30,434 nucleotides of DNA from an uncultured Duncaniella sp. (GCA_910578615.1 CAJTRI010000022.1:1070-31503); one strand, 5' to 3'; counted from the stretch's first letter, positions 9,501-16,879 are shown. Notes: generated by a model from the letters alone, not told the origin. Translations and numbers: made by a program.

Positions 9501-10917
9501 AGTCCGCACCGACGAGGTCGATGCCAAGGGCCGCAACGTAGAGGTGGTTATCGGCCGTCTCGCCGAGATGCGCATCATTGACCCCAAGACCAAGATGATG
9601 CTCACCAACGCCTCCATCCCCTACGGTGCCAAGCTATACTTCGATGACGATGCCGATGTCAAGAAAGGTGACGTCATCTGCGAATGGGACCCCTTCAACG
9701 CCGTCATCGTCAGCGAAGTCGGCGGTAAGGTGCGCTACGAGAACCTCGTGGAAAATGTCACCTACCGCGTTGATGCCGATGAACAGACCGGTCTGCGCGA
9801 GAAAATCATCATCGAGTCCAAGGAACGTGGCAAGGTTCCCGAAGCACACATCATCAGTGCCGACGGAGACATCCTCAAAACCTATGCACTCCCCGTGGGC
9901 GCACACCTCATGGTTGATGACGATGCCGATGTCAAGGCCGGCGAGATCTTCGTCAAGATTCCGCGTGCTGCCGGTAGTGCCGGTGACATCACCGGCGGTC
10001 TCCCCCGTGTGACCGAGCTTTTCGAGGCCCGCAACCCGTCCAACCCCGCCATCGTTTCCGAAATAGACGGCGAGGTACACTTCGGCAAGATCAAGCGTGG
10101 CAACCGCGAAATCTCGGTAACCTCCAAGATCGGCGAGACCAAGAAGTATCTTGTACCCCTGTCCAAGCAGGTACTCGTGCAGGAGAATGACTACGTGCGT
10201 GCCGGAACCCCCCTCTCTGACGGTGCCATCACCCCTGCGGACATCCTCAACATCATGGGCCCCACAGCGGTACAGGAATACATCGTCAACGAGGTACAGG
10301 ACGTATACCGCATGCAGGGTGTGAAGATCAACGACAAGCACTTCGAGGTCATCGTCCGCCAGATGATGCGCAAGGTGAATATCATCGAACCGGGAGACAC
10401 CGGCTTCCTCGAACAGCAGATAGTCGACAAGCGCGAATTCATGGACGAGAACGACCGTATCTGGGGCAAGAAGGTGGTCATCGACGCCGGAGACTCAGAG
10501 AACGTCAAGCCCGGCATGATTATCACCGCCCGCAAGCTCCGCGACGAGAACTCCACACTCAAACGCCGCGACATGCGCCCCATAGTGGTACGTGACGCAC
10601 AGCCTGCCACCTCCGAGCAGATACTCCAAGGTATCACCCGCGCCGCATTGCAGACAGGCTCGTTCATCTCGGCCGCATCCTTCCAGGAGACAACCAAGGT
10701 GCTCAACGAGGCTGCCATCAACGGCAAGGTGGACTACCTGCAAGGAATGAAGGAGAACGTAATCTGCGGTCATCTCATCCCCGCAGGTACGGGTCTCCGC
10801 TCATACGAGCGCATAGTGGTCTCCTCAAAGGATGACTTCGAGCTGGCATACGGCGACAAGACAGCAGACAACATCGAGACACGCGACGTGGAGGAAGTAG
10901 CCCACACCGAGCTATAA
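6589..10917 (+). CDS. rpoC: DNA-directed RNA polymerase subunit beta'
   Basis: The 1442-residue beta' subunit is complete. The N-terminal zinc site is formed by C66, C68, C81 and C84. The catalytic loop N-A-D-F-D-G-D-Q-M supplies D476, D478 and D480, which hold the active-site magnesium. The second zinc site is C820, C894, C901 and C904. The jaw and the trigger-loop end region (G-E-P-G-T-Q-L-T-L-R-T-F-H) are intact. It is co-transcribed with rpoB; the 66-base gap shows no hairpin or promoter box. Transcription probably ends at the terminator immediately downstream. Confidence 0.99.
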   Translation: MAFRKDNKQKTGFSKISIGLASPEEILEKSSGEVLKPETINYRTYKPERDGLFCERIFGPVKDYECHCGKYKRIRYKGIVCDRCGVEVTEKKVRRERMGHIKLVVPVAHIWYFRSLPNKIGYLLGLPSKKLDSVVYYERYVVINPGAAADLNPEKPVAKLDLLTEEEYFDIVDALPRENQLLEDTDPAKFVAKMGAEALYDLLKDLDLDDLSYALRNQANSEGSQQRKTEALKRLQVVESFRASRERNRPEWMILQAVPVIPPELRPLVPLDGGRFATSDLNDLYRRVIIRNNRLKRLIEIKAPEVILRNEKRMLQEAVDSLLDNSRKSSAVKTEANRPLKSLSDSLKGKQGRFRQNLLGKRVDYSARSVIVVGPELKMHECGIPKNMAAELYKPFVIRKLIERGIVKTVKSAKKIVDRKEPVVWDILEYVMKGHPVLLNRAPTLHRLGIQAFQPKMIEGKAIQLHPLACTAFNADFDGDQMAVHLPLGNEAVLEAQLLMLGSHNILNPANGAPITVPSQDMVLGLYYITKLRPGDKGEGLKFYGPEEAEIAYNEGRVTLHAPVSIVVDDLDETGAPCKRLVENTSVGRVLVNQYVPKEIGYVNEILSKKSLRTIISRVIKYCGIPRSAQFLDDIKNLGYYMAFKGGLSFNLGDVLIPAEKEQYVKEGYEQVQEVLNNYSMGFITNNERYNQIIDIWTHVNSRLADTLMKQISSDKQGFNPVYMMLDSGARGSRDQIRQLSGMRGLMAKPQKSGAEGGQIIENPILANFKEGLSVLEYFISTHGARKGLADTALKTADAGYLTRRLVDVAHDVIINEEDCGTLRGLVCTEIKNNDEVVASLGERILGRVSVHDIIDPTNGELIVAAGEEINDIAADRINESPIESVEIRSVLTCESKKGVCAKCYGRNLATHRMVQMGEAVGVIAAQSIGEPGTQLTLRTFHVGGVASNIAAVNSLTTRYDGILEIDELRTVRTDEVDAKGRNVEVVIGRLAEMRIIDPKTKMMLTNASIPYGAKLYFDDDADVKKGDVICEWDPFNAVIVSEVGGKVRYENLVENVTYRVDADEQTGLREKIIIESKERGKVPEAHIISADGDILKTYALPVGAHLMVDDDADVKAGEIFVKIPRAAGSAGDITGGLPRVTELFEARNPSNPAIVSEIDGEVHFGKIKRGNREISVTSKIGETKKYLVPLSKQVLVQENDYVRAGTPLSDGAITPADILNIMGPTAVQEYIVNEVQDVYRMQGVKINDKHFEVIVRQMMRKVNIIEPGDTGFLEQQIVDKREFMDENDRIWGKKVVIDAGDSENVKPGMIITARKLRDENSTLKRRDMRPIVVRDAQPATSEQILQGITRAALQTGSFISAASFQETTKVLNEAAINGKVDYLQGMKENVICGHLIPAGTGLRSYERIVVSSKDDFELAYGDKTADNIETRDVEEVAHTEL

Positions 10918-10943
10918 AAATCCGACACCGCACTTATACAGGC

Positions 10944-10990
10944 AACCCCGCCGCCCCGGGTCTTATCACCCGGAGCGAGCGGGGTTTCTT
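10944..10990 (+). terminator. Terminator after rpoC
   Basis: AACCCCGC pairs with GCGGGGTT, and an inner CCGGG/CCCGG stem lies in the loop. TTTCTTC follows directly. It starts 26 bases after the rpoC stop and is the likely end of the rplK-rpoC operon. Confidence 0.8.
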
Positions 10991-11090
10991 CATATCAGGA
11001 CATTGCCTTCATACTTATCCACATGAAAAGGCATAAGGCCCTATAACCTTTATTTAACCTCCGACCCATGGTTTAATCACATTATTTACC

Positions 11091-11098
11091 TATCTTTG
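11091..11098 (+). promoter_or_regulatory. Bacteroidetes-type promoter, -7 box TATCTTTG
   Basis: TATCTTTG matches the Bacteroidetes -7 consensus TAnnTTTG. A GTTTA lies 15 bases upstream, a weak match to the -33 TTTG. Transcription would begin near 11105 and read into the 52-codon ORF and hairpins that follow. Confidence 0.55.
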
Positions 11099-11121
11099 CC
11101 GAAAATTAGCGGTCTCCACAC

Positions 11122-11280
11122 ATGAAGGCCGTCACAATGCCATCACCGCAGAGGCGGGGTGGGCACGGAAGCCACCAGGCTTCCGGACATAGGAGTAAGT
11201 CTTACAACTTACTTTTGCAAGGCGTTTTACGCTTCGTTTCTTCACTCTTAAAAACTTCGCAACTTTTTACAGAACAATAG
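11122..11280 (+). CDS. Possible 52-aa small protein, or a non-coding RNA overlapping it
   Basis: ATG 11122 opens a 52-codon frame ending at TAG 11278-11280, about 24 bases after a good promoter box. The predicted peptide has a basic, glycine/histidine-rich first half (R-R-G-G-H-G-S-H-Q) and a hydrophobic, amphipathic second half (Y-N-L-L-L-Q-G-V-L-R-F-V-S-S-L-L-K-T). I do not recognise it. The same DNA forms three tandem hairpins: CGGAAGCC/GGCTTCCG (11166-11185), AGTAAGT/ACTTACT (11194-11213) and GCGT/ACGC (11222-11232). That makes a structured RNA an equal or better reading. There is no clear ribosome-binding site to settle the choice. Confidence 0.3.
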   Translation: MKAVTMPSPQRRGGHGSHQASGHRSKSYNLLLQGVLRFVSSLLKTSQLFTEQ

Positions 11281-11315
11281 AAGAGCCGAAATCCGGATTA
11301 CGCCCTATGGATGAA

Positions 11316-11323
11316 TATGTTTG
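11316..11323 (+). promoter_or_regulatory. Possible promoter box TATGTTTG
   Basis: TATGTTTG fits TAnnTTTG but has no recognisable -33 element. If used, it would transcribe the four hairpins at 11337-11624 and the HTH gene at 11649. Confidence 0.35.
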
Positions 11324-11336
11324 TCCCCGGGCCTGT

Positions 11337-11389
11337 CGCACCCATGCGCATGCTCCATGGATTGATATACTTATTCCATGTGGGCTGCG
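11337..11389 (+). ncRNA. Hairpin 1 of the structured region upstream of the HTH gene
   Basis: CGCACCCA pairs with TGGG-C-TGCG (one bulged C), and inside it CATGGA pairs with TCCATG. The fold is a two-tier stem-loop. It does not end in a T-run. Its function is unknown. Confidence 0.4.
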
Positions 11390-11425
11390 ATGATGGTTGT
11401 GTCTTATTGTTCAGGTAATGCGAAG

Positions 11426-11479
11426 ACCTTTAAGAGTGGACACGTCGAGATTCGCATCCCACGTCTTGCTTTTAAAGGT
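11426..11479 (+). ncRNA. Hairpin 2 of the structured region
   Basis: ACCTTTAAGAG (11426-11436) pairs with CTTTTAAAGGT (11469-11479) over 11 bases with one G-U pair. ATGCGAA just upstream of the stem can instead pair with TTCGCAT inside its loop, so the region can switch between two folds. Confidence 0.4.
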
Positions 11480-11497
11480 AGTTAATATCATTCATAT

Positions 11498-11542
11498 CTC
11501 CCGGGGATGCGGGAGCATGGAGGCCGGCCCTCCGTCCGCATC
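11498..11542 (+). ncRNA. Hairpin 3, with two mutually exclusive folds
   Basis: CTCCCG (11498) can pair with CGGGAG (11510). Alternatively GATGCGG (11506) can pair with CCGCATC (11536), enclosing a GGAGG/CCTCC stem. The two folds share bases, the pattern expected of an RNA switch. Whether it switches is inference. Confidence 0.4.
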
Positions 11543-11570
11543 TTCGCAATATGTCAACAAAACTTCTCAC

Positions 11571-11624
11571 CGACACCCCCGTGCCGGGTCATACAGTAAA
11601 GTATGGCCCGGTGCGGGGGTGTCG
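11571..11624 (+). ncRNA. 24-base-pair RNA hairpin upstream of the HTH gene
   Basis: The arms 11571-11594 and 11601-11624 pair along all 24 positions around the loop AGTAAA. Pairs 11582-11613, 11583-11612 and 11589-11606 are G-U; the other 21 are Watson-Crick. On the opposite strand those three would be A-C mismatches, so the stem is complete only in + strand RNA. The hairpin ends 24 bases before ATG 11649 and has no T-run after it. Confidence 0.65.
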
Positions 11625-11648
11625 CTGTCACAACCTGTACGAAACGCC

Positions 11649-11888
11649 ATGGAACCGATAGGAACTCTTATCCGCGAGGAACTCGAACGCCAGGAACGAA
11701 GTGTATCCTGGTTCGCGCGCAAGCTAAGCTGCGACCGCTCCAACATATACCGGCTGTTTCAGAAACATTCCGTAGACACAGCTATGCTCATGAGGATATC
11801 CGTAGTCCTCGGACGGGATTTCTTTGCCGAACTGAGCCGCAACCTGCCGCAGGGGGACACCTCCGACACGGAAGGTGTGGCAAAATAG
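11649..11888 (+). CDS. Small XRE-like helix-turn-helix DNA-binding protein
   Basis: The 79-residue product starts M-E-P-I-G-T-L-I-R-E-E-L. It contains a helix-turn-helix core, W-F-A-R-K-L-S-C-D-R-S-N-I-Y-R-L-F, followed by T-A-M-L-M-R-I-S-V-V-L-G-R-D-F-F. Small proteins of this pattern are common in Bacteroidales and are annotated as XRE-family or HTH regulators; their targets are mostly unknown. A longer frame reaches back to 11397, but it would translate the hairpins at 11426-11624, and only the part from 11649 looks like a protein. It is cytoplasmic, with no membrane segment. Its neighbours are a structured leader upstream and the collagen-like lipoprotein gene 296 bases downstream, a possible target. 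Confidence 0.8.
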   Translation: MEPIGTLIREELERQERSVSWFARKLSCDRSNIYRLFQKHSVDTAMLMRISVVLGRDFFAELSRNLPQGDTSDTEGVAK

Positions 11889-11946
11889 AAACACATCCGT
11901 GTCACACCCGCAACGCCGTCACACGTCCCGTTTGTATTCTTTGACA

Positions 11947-11954
11947 TAATTTTG
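11947..11954 (+). promoter_or_regulatory. Promoter for the collagen-like lipoprotein, TAATTTTG
   Basis: TAATTTTG matches TAnnTTTG. A TTTG lies at 11931, closer than the usual -33 spacing. Transcription from here would give a leader of roughly 225 bases before the gene at 12185. Confidence 0.45.
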
Positions 11955-12001
11955 TGATAAAATTTCTCCAACCTAAAAACCAGTATGCCTATGCCTAAAC
12001 A

Positions 12002-12121
12002 AAACTGTCGGCATCTTCCTATCCGCCAACAGTTTAAAAGACACAGTATCTCTAACCTCACATTAACGGGACAACGTCTCACAACGGCGTGATCCGCCAC
12101 AGGCACCCCGCTCGGCGGGGT
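12002..12121 (+). promoter_or_regulatory. Structured 5' leader of the lipoprotein gene
   Basis: Three hairpins lie in the leader: AAACTGT/ACAGTTT with an inner GGC/GCC (12002-12035), GGCG/CGCC (12086-12098), and ACCCCGC/GCGGGGT around a 3-base loop (12105-12121). None is followed by a T-run. They could affect mRNA stability or translation of a probably abundant surface protein. No known riboswitch was recognised. Confidence 0.45.
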
Positions 12122-12184
12122 ACATCCCCAACTTTCAGATGAATAACAATAACCAATTAAAGTTATAACTTAATTCACTCATTT

Positions 12185-15100
12185 ATGAACAAAAAACTCA
12201 TCAACGGGCTTCTGATCGCCTCCCTTCTCGTGGGGCCTTCGTTCGGCCTTACCTCCTGTACGGACTACGATGATGACATCAACAATCTGCAAGACCAGAT
12301 TGACAAGATCAACGTGACCCTCGGAGAGCTTCAAGAGCTGATCAAAAGCGGCTCCGTAATCAAGGACGTACAGTCCACCTCGACAGGTATCGCCATCACT
12401 CTCAGCAATGGCAAGACCTACGCCATCAACAACGGCAAAGACGGTGCAAACGGAACAAACGGCGTTGACGGCAAGCCCGGCACAGCCTGGACCATCGGTG
12501 CTGACGGATTCTGGTACAAGGACGGTGTCAAGACCGACTATCGCGCTATCGGCGAGCAAGGCATCCAAGGCGAAAAGGGTGACAAAGGTGATAAAGGCGA
12601 ACAGGGCGACAAAGGCGACAAGGGTGATACCGGCGCTACCGGTCCCCAAGGGCCTGCCGGGCCTGCCGGCCCTCAGGGTCCCCAAGGCCCTCAGGGTGAC
12701 AAGGGCGAACCAGGGGAGCAGGGCAAACCCGGAGCTGACGGCCAGAACGGCAAGTATTACGTGCCCAATCCCGAGACCCATGTATTCGACATCTATCAGG
12801 ACGGTGAGTTTGTCGAGTCAACCAACATCAGCTGGCTTCCCCAGGCAGGCGAGGGCATAACCGCTGTCTACTCAGGCAACAAACTCACCCTTACCGGCGT
12901 AAACGGCGAACAGAAGACTGTGGTGATCAACGTAGGCGAGGCTGTGGGATCGATAGACTTCATTCCCTCACGCGTGGACAACGCCTTCCCCACCTATCCC
13001 ACCACCGATGCTGATTTCTATCACATCAACAGCTATCTTTCGGAGTCCAAATACAATCCCTCCACAAAAGAATTTACTCCGCAGACCAACTGGGACATCT
13101 CCAACATAGTTGATTTCTACTATCGCGTAAATCCCAGCGATGCCTACATCGCTGACGGAGCAGTCGCATCTTTCGTAGACAGGAAAATACAGGTTGTGAG
13201 CCGTTCGGCAGGTGACGCCCAGCGCCTCCTCTCACCCGTAAGCTTCTCACACGAAAATGGCGAGATAGTCGTGGGTGCCAAGGTCAACAAGACAGCGCTA
13301 TCCTCTTCAACCGAGAAGAACGTGGCTGCATTCCGCCTCGTAAACGGACAGGACTATAACACGACATCCGACTACGTCTATATTTCCTCCAAGGCCATTG
13401 ACGCCGCGCTTGTCGACTCCGCATATATGAAGGCCCACCGCAACCAGATTAAGGAATTCTACAACCGCGATAAGGCCATCGTAGGTGACAACGAGACATC
13501 TGCATTCATCCAGACAGTATGTCCGCTGACCGCTACTACCAATGCCGAGCTTGTCTATAACTCACAGGAAGGTCTCGACCTCAGCAAGCTTCCCGGTCTT
13601 TACAGCACTCAGAAGAGCGAATGGCTTACCGACCTCGGATTTGTCAACATGACCTATGAGTTCTCTCTTCCCAAGGAGTATAAGTCAAACGACTCACAGG
13701 GCACCAATCAGCAGTGGTTCGTAAAACTCACTGATGACAAGTCACACCTCGTTGTCAATGCCGAAAACCTTAAAGACGGTCTCACTCCCGCCATCGGCCG
13801 TACGCCCGTGGTTCGTGTAGACGCATTCCTCGTCGACAACGCAGGCAACAAGCAGATGGTAGCCTCCGCCTATATAAAGGTAAACATCGTACGTGAGCAG
13901 ACCGTGGCTCCTGTTGACAAAGATCCTATCGTGACCACACTCAATGCCAAGGAATACGAATACCACAGCCTCACCAACGCGTTCACCCTCGTGAACCAGA
14001 TGGGCTGGACGGAGGTCAACAATGCCATCTACGGTAAGACAGGTCTCACTTCCAGCAACTTCTGGAACTACTACGGTGGTGACCCCAAGGAGTACAATGT
14101 GACGGTAACAGCTCTCAAAAGAGACAACAGCAACGCTACAATCATCAATGAGAACGCTCCTGCCAACGGAACATTCTCCAAAGCAGATTATGGCGTATCA
14201 TGCGAGGTAGCTCTCGGAAGCGGCAATACCCAAACCGCCAATATCAAGTTCATGGTAAACAACGATGTCTTGACACAGAATACCTACAAGAACGTTGACG
14301 GCAAGGGAGCCGAATACACCGTAACCATCACTATTCCTTCAAACAACAAGGCTGCACGCGGCGATGTGAAGATCGTTCAGAAGTTCTATGTCCTCGACGA
14401 ATGCAAGGAGTATGACTTCAACCCCAACTTCTATGCCGGCACCGTAAACGGCAAACCCAACGTGGTCATCACAAAGGGCAAGCTCATCAACGGCAAGTGG
14501 ACTCTCGAAATGAACATCTCAGAGGTGTTCAAGATGATCGGTGGAAAGAACATCTTCGAGTATTTCAACACTGTCAACAACGCCAAGAGCATCCAGTTCT
14601 CGCTTGATCCCGCCACCCAGACAGACGTGACCTATACCCAGAGCGCCACCAACGGCACCGTGAAACTCGTGAAGGCTCTCACCGAAGACTACATCTTCGC
14701 AAGCATGAAATATGAAGTAGAACTCGTCAACGGCGAAGACTGCGAATTCCACTTCAACATCAAGTTCAACAACCCCTTCACCAACGGCGTTTCCAAGGGT
14801 CTCGAACTCAACGGCAACATCACAGGCGAGGCAAAAGTTGACGTGAAGCCTTCTGTAATCGTTGTAGAGTCTGACAACCGCAACCAGGCCATCTATTCAT
14901 GGAACAGCACCGCCAAGGGACTTGTTCTCTCAGACGTTGCCAACAACGTTTACAAGGTAGCCGCTCCTACCGTGAAATATGAGTTTGTCAAGGATGCCGA
15001 ATACAATACATTCTACGGCAACCTCGATATACAGCACGGCGCCAAGTTCGAAATTGACCCGAGCACAGGTATGGTTACCTACGACAACCTCGGTGCTACC

Positions 15101-15202
15101 CTCATCCCCTCCTACAACCTCCAAGTGAAGGCCACCGTAACCTTCGCCGACCTCTCAGAGGTTGTATGCTACATCCCCTTCACTGTAAAGGGCAAGAACT
15201 AA
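12185..15202 (+). CDS. Surface lipoprotein with collagen-like repeats (DUF4988-type N-terminus)
   Basis: This 1005-residue protein starts with a lipoprotein signal: a hydrophobic stretch to L22-T-S-C25, so C25 should be lipidated. The acidic T-D-Y-D-D-D right after the cysteine resembles the Bacteroidetes lipoprotein export signal that places proteins on the cell surface. A short coiled coil follows (about 30-55). The segment V-I-K-D-V-Q-S-T then G-K-T-Y-x-I-x-N-G-K-D-G is typical of DUF4988 proteins. Gly-X-Y repeats come next: five triplets at 84-99 and 22 uninterrupted triplets at 123-188, rich in G-D-K, G-P-Q and G-P-A. The rest (about 190-1005) is a long beta-rich region that I do not recognise, perhaps an adhesin or surface-layer component. 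The gene stands alone between its own leader and two downstream hairpins. Confidence 0.85.
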   Translation: MNKKLINGLLIASLLVGPSFGLTSCTDYDDDINNLQDQIDKINVTLGELQELIKSGSVIKDVQSTSTGIAITLSNGKTYAINNGKDGANGTNGVDGKPGTAWTIGADGFWYKDGVKTDYRAIGEQGIQGEKGDKGDKGEQGDKGDKGDTGATGPQGPAGPAGPQGPQGPQGDKGEPGEQGKPGADGQNGKYYVPNPETHVFDIYQDGEFVESTNISWLPQAGEGITAVYSGNKLTLTGVNGEQKTVVINVGEAVGSIDFIPSRVDNAFPTYPTTDADFYHINSYLSESKYNPSTKEFTPQTNWDISNIVDFYYRVNPSDAYIADGAVASFVDRKIQVVSRSAGDAQRLLSPVSFSHENGEIVVGAKVNKTALSSSTEKNVAAFRLVNGQDYNTTSDYVYISSKAIDAALVDSAYMKAHRNQIKEFYNRDKAIVGDNETSAFIQTVCPLTATTNAELVYNSQEGLDLSKLPGLYSTQKSEWLTDLGFVNMTYEFSLPKEYKSNDSQGTNQQWFVKLTDDKSHLVVNAENLKDGLTPAIGRTPVVRVDAFLVDNAGNKQMVASAYIKVNIVREQTVAPVDKDPIVTTLNAKEYEYHSLTNAFTLVNQMGWTEVNNAIYGKTGLTSSNFWNYYGGDPKEYNVTVTALKRDNSNATIINENAPANGTFSKADYGVSCEVALGSGNTQTANIKFMVNNDVLTQNTYKNVDGKGAEYTVTITIPSNNKAARGDVKIVQKFYVLDECKEYDFNPNFYAGTVNGKPNVVITKGKLINGKWTLEMNISEVFKMIGGKNIFEYFNTVNNAKSIQFSLDPATQTDVTYTQSATNGTVKLVKALTEDYIFASMKYEVELVNGEDCEFHFNIKFNNPFTNGVSKGLELNGNITGEAKVDVKPSVIVVESDNRNQAIYSWNSTAKGLVLSDVANNVYKVAAPTVKYEFVKDAEYNTFYGNLDIQHGAKFEIDPSTGMVTYDNLGATLIPSYNLQVKATVTFADLSEVVCYIPFTVKGKN
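12551..12751 (+). repeat. DNA encoding the collagen-like Gly-X-Y tract
   Basis: The tract is made of near-identical 9-base units such as GGCGACAAA and GGTGACAAG, and of GGTCCCCAAGGC-like units. Length change by recombination or slippage is plausible and would keep the frame as long as whole triplets are gained or lost. Confidence 0.7.
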
Positions 15203-15221
15203 GAATCAGACAATTCCCATG

Positions 15222-15256
15222 AGTGTCACTCTCTCTGTGACTGCGATGGTGACACT
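15222..15256 (+). terminator. First hairpin after the lipoprotein gene
   Basis: AGTGTCAC pairs with GTGACACT across a 19-base loop, followed by TTAAAAATTTT. It is weaker than the next hairpin and may act as an RNA 3' end stabiliser. Confidence 0.45.
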
Positions 15257-15298
15257 TTAAAAATTTTCCAAGGATAGGAAAAAGTGCAATACGAAGCG

Positions 15299-15334
15299 CC
15301 GGCATTCCATTTGGTTAAATGGAATGCCGGTTTT
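15299..15334 (+). terminator. Strong intrinsic terminator of the lipoprotein gene
   Basis: Fourteen perfectly paired bases (15299-15312 with 15317-15330) surround the loop GGTT, and TTTTCTTTT follows. It separates this gene from the convergent GH13 gene, which stops at 15385. Confidence 0.92.
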
Positions 15335-15384
15335 CTTTTATCCTTCTCCGCCAATCCATATGGGACAGACGGGCATGGACACGA

Positions 15385-16842
15385 TTATTTCACAAGCACG
15401 AATTCCGGCACATAGGCCTTGACCCTGACAGAACCCTCGGGGAGCACGAGCACGGTATCTTTGTCAGAGAACAATATCTTCATGCGGTTGCCGCTCTCCT
15501 TGTCGGTCTTGTCGACAATCAGCACATCGGCCCCGTCGGCAGTCTTCATCCGTTTAAACTCCGATGTGCCGCGCCACAAGGCCGGGTTACTGGCTCGCAG
15601 ATTCATCACCTTGGCCACATAGTCGCGAAGATCGGCCTCATCAGCATTGCGCGGTTCAAGATGACCAGAAGTGCGGGCCACGTTGTCCTTCTGTCCGCCT
15701 GTCGTATTACGGCTCAGGTCTCCATACTCATCCCCGTAATAAAGAGTTATAGGGCCTGAATAACCGGCCAGAATGGCATGACGCAGTTTCATCTTGGCCC
15801 AACGGCGCGGATCGTCATCGGCAAACTTATCGGCAAGGCGCGAACCGTCATGGTTGGAGAGGAAGAGGTTGGGAAGCACGTCATCATTAATATAGCCGCG
15901 TTGCGAAGGGGAGGAATAGACTCTCACCACGTCATCCCAGCCGTTGGCCAGACCCTCGCCGGCATTATCCTGCATAGGCCCGCTTATCAGCTCTTTGCCG
16001 TCAAAGTCAAAGGCGCTCACCAGACCGCCGTCCTTATAGACGCCGCGATTGATCACATCGGCATCTCCCCAGTCCTCGCCGACCATATAGCCGAGGATGC
16101 CCCAGCGCTCACCGCGCTTACGGCGTTCGGCAGTAAGGCTCTCCACAGCGCCTCGTATATCTTTCCAATAATTACTCCCGTTCTGTGTGGCCTGATACGC
16201 CTGGTCGAGACGCCATCCGTCAATGTTGAAATTATCAATCCAATAGGTTGCCACTTCCTTGAAATAAGGGAGTGACTCGGGATATTTCACATTGCCTGTG
16301 CCACCCTGCTCCCCCCTATTGCTAAGAGACTCATCCACCTTTATGTGATTGCCGAGAGGCGATGGCTTTATGGCGCCTCCATGATGGCCGAACACTCCGT
16401 CAAGGAAGACGTACATGCCGCGCGCATGAGCCTCGCGGACGAGTTCGCGCAGGTCGTCCTCTGTGCCGAACTTAGGGTCTACCTTGAAAAAATCCGTGGC
16501 AAAATAGCCGGTGGCCTGGAGTTTTTCCCCACCGAAAGGCTCATCAAGGTGATCCGGCTTGCCGCTGTCAAAGATAGGGGTAAGCCAGATGGCGTTTGCC
16601 CCGAGAGACCTTATATGGTCAAGAGCGTTGATGATACCGCGCAGATTGCCGTTCTTGCGTTCGCCGTCCGGCCCCCACATGGCGTTATAGCCGGTAGCGC
16701 CGTCATCGGCATGTTGGAAAGACGCTACCATCACCTGGTAGATGGTCAGTTCGCGCGGATCGCCCGAAAGGGCGCCGGCCCTGCCTGCCGTCAGACCAAG
16801 AACGGCTGACAGCACAAACTTGAAAAATCCTTTGATTCTCAT
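15385..16842 (-). CDS. Secreted GH13 alpha-amylase-family glycoside hydrolase
   Basis: The 485-residue protein has a signal peptide (about 1-25, ending R-A-G-A) and a GH13 (beta/alpha)8 barrel. The four GH13 regions are visible: D148-G-V-F-G-H153 (region I), G-W-R211-L-D213 with the nucleophile D213 (region II), V-G-E256-D-W with the acid/base E256 (region III), and N330-H331-D332 (region IV). It should cleave or transfer alpha-glucosidic bonds in the periplasm; the exact substrate (starch, maltodextrin, glycogen) cannot be told. The C-terminal 80 residues are a small beta domain. No SusC/SusD or other carbohydrate genes adjoin it, so it is not part of an obvious polysaccharide utilisation locus here. 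Confidence 0.9.
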   Translation of the reverse strand: MRIKGFFKFVLSAVLGLTAGRAGALSGDPRELTIYQVMVASFQHADDGATGYNAMWGPDGERKNGNLRGIINALDHIRSLGANAIWLTPIFDSGKPDHLDEPFGGEKLQATGYFATDFFKVDPKFGTEDDLRELVREAHARGMYVFLDGVFGHHGGAIKPSPLGNHIKVDESLSNRGEQGGTGNVKYPESLPYFKEVATYWIDNFNIDGWRLDQAYQATQNGSNYWKDIRGAVESLTAERRKRGERWGILGYMVGEDWGDADVINRGVYKDGGLVSAFDFDGKELISGPMQDNAGEGLANGWDDVVRVYSSPSQRGYINDDVLPNLFLSNHDGSRLADKFADDDPRRWAKMKLRHAILAGYSGPITLYYGDEYGDLSRNTTGGQKDNVARTSGHLEPRNADEADLRDYVAKVMNLRASNPALWRGTSEFKRMKTADGADVLIVDKTDKESGNRMKILFSDKDTVLVLPEGSVRVKAYVPEFVLVK

Positions 16843-16879
16843 ATTTCTGTTCAGTGTAAGTAAGATGTTTATCCGTCTG

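Noticed and set aside
9634..10341. A 235-codon frame opposite rpoC
   Set aside because: Antisense shadow of the conserved beta' C-terminal region.
11397..11648. N-terminal extension of the HTH protein
   Set aside because: The extension would translate strong hairpins, has no family resemblance, and the HTH protein starts naturally at Met 11649.
11122..11648. RNase P RNA, tmRNA, SRP RNA or 6S RNA in the hairpin-rich region
   Set aside because: I looked for the conserved cores of RNase P, tmRNA and SRP RNA and did not see them. The 6S shape (one long stem with a central bubble) does not fit the separate hairpins. A covariance search would be decisive.
12551..12751. Short repeats that might look like a CRISPR or satellite array
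   Set aside because: They are in-frame Gly-X-Y codons of the collagen-like tract, with no spacers.
15319..16809. Several + strand frames opposite the GH13 gene
   Set aside because: The - strand gene has all four GH13 motifs; the + frames have none.
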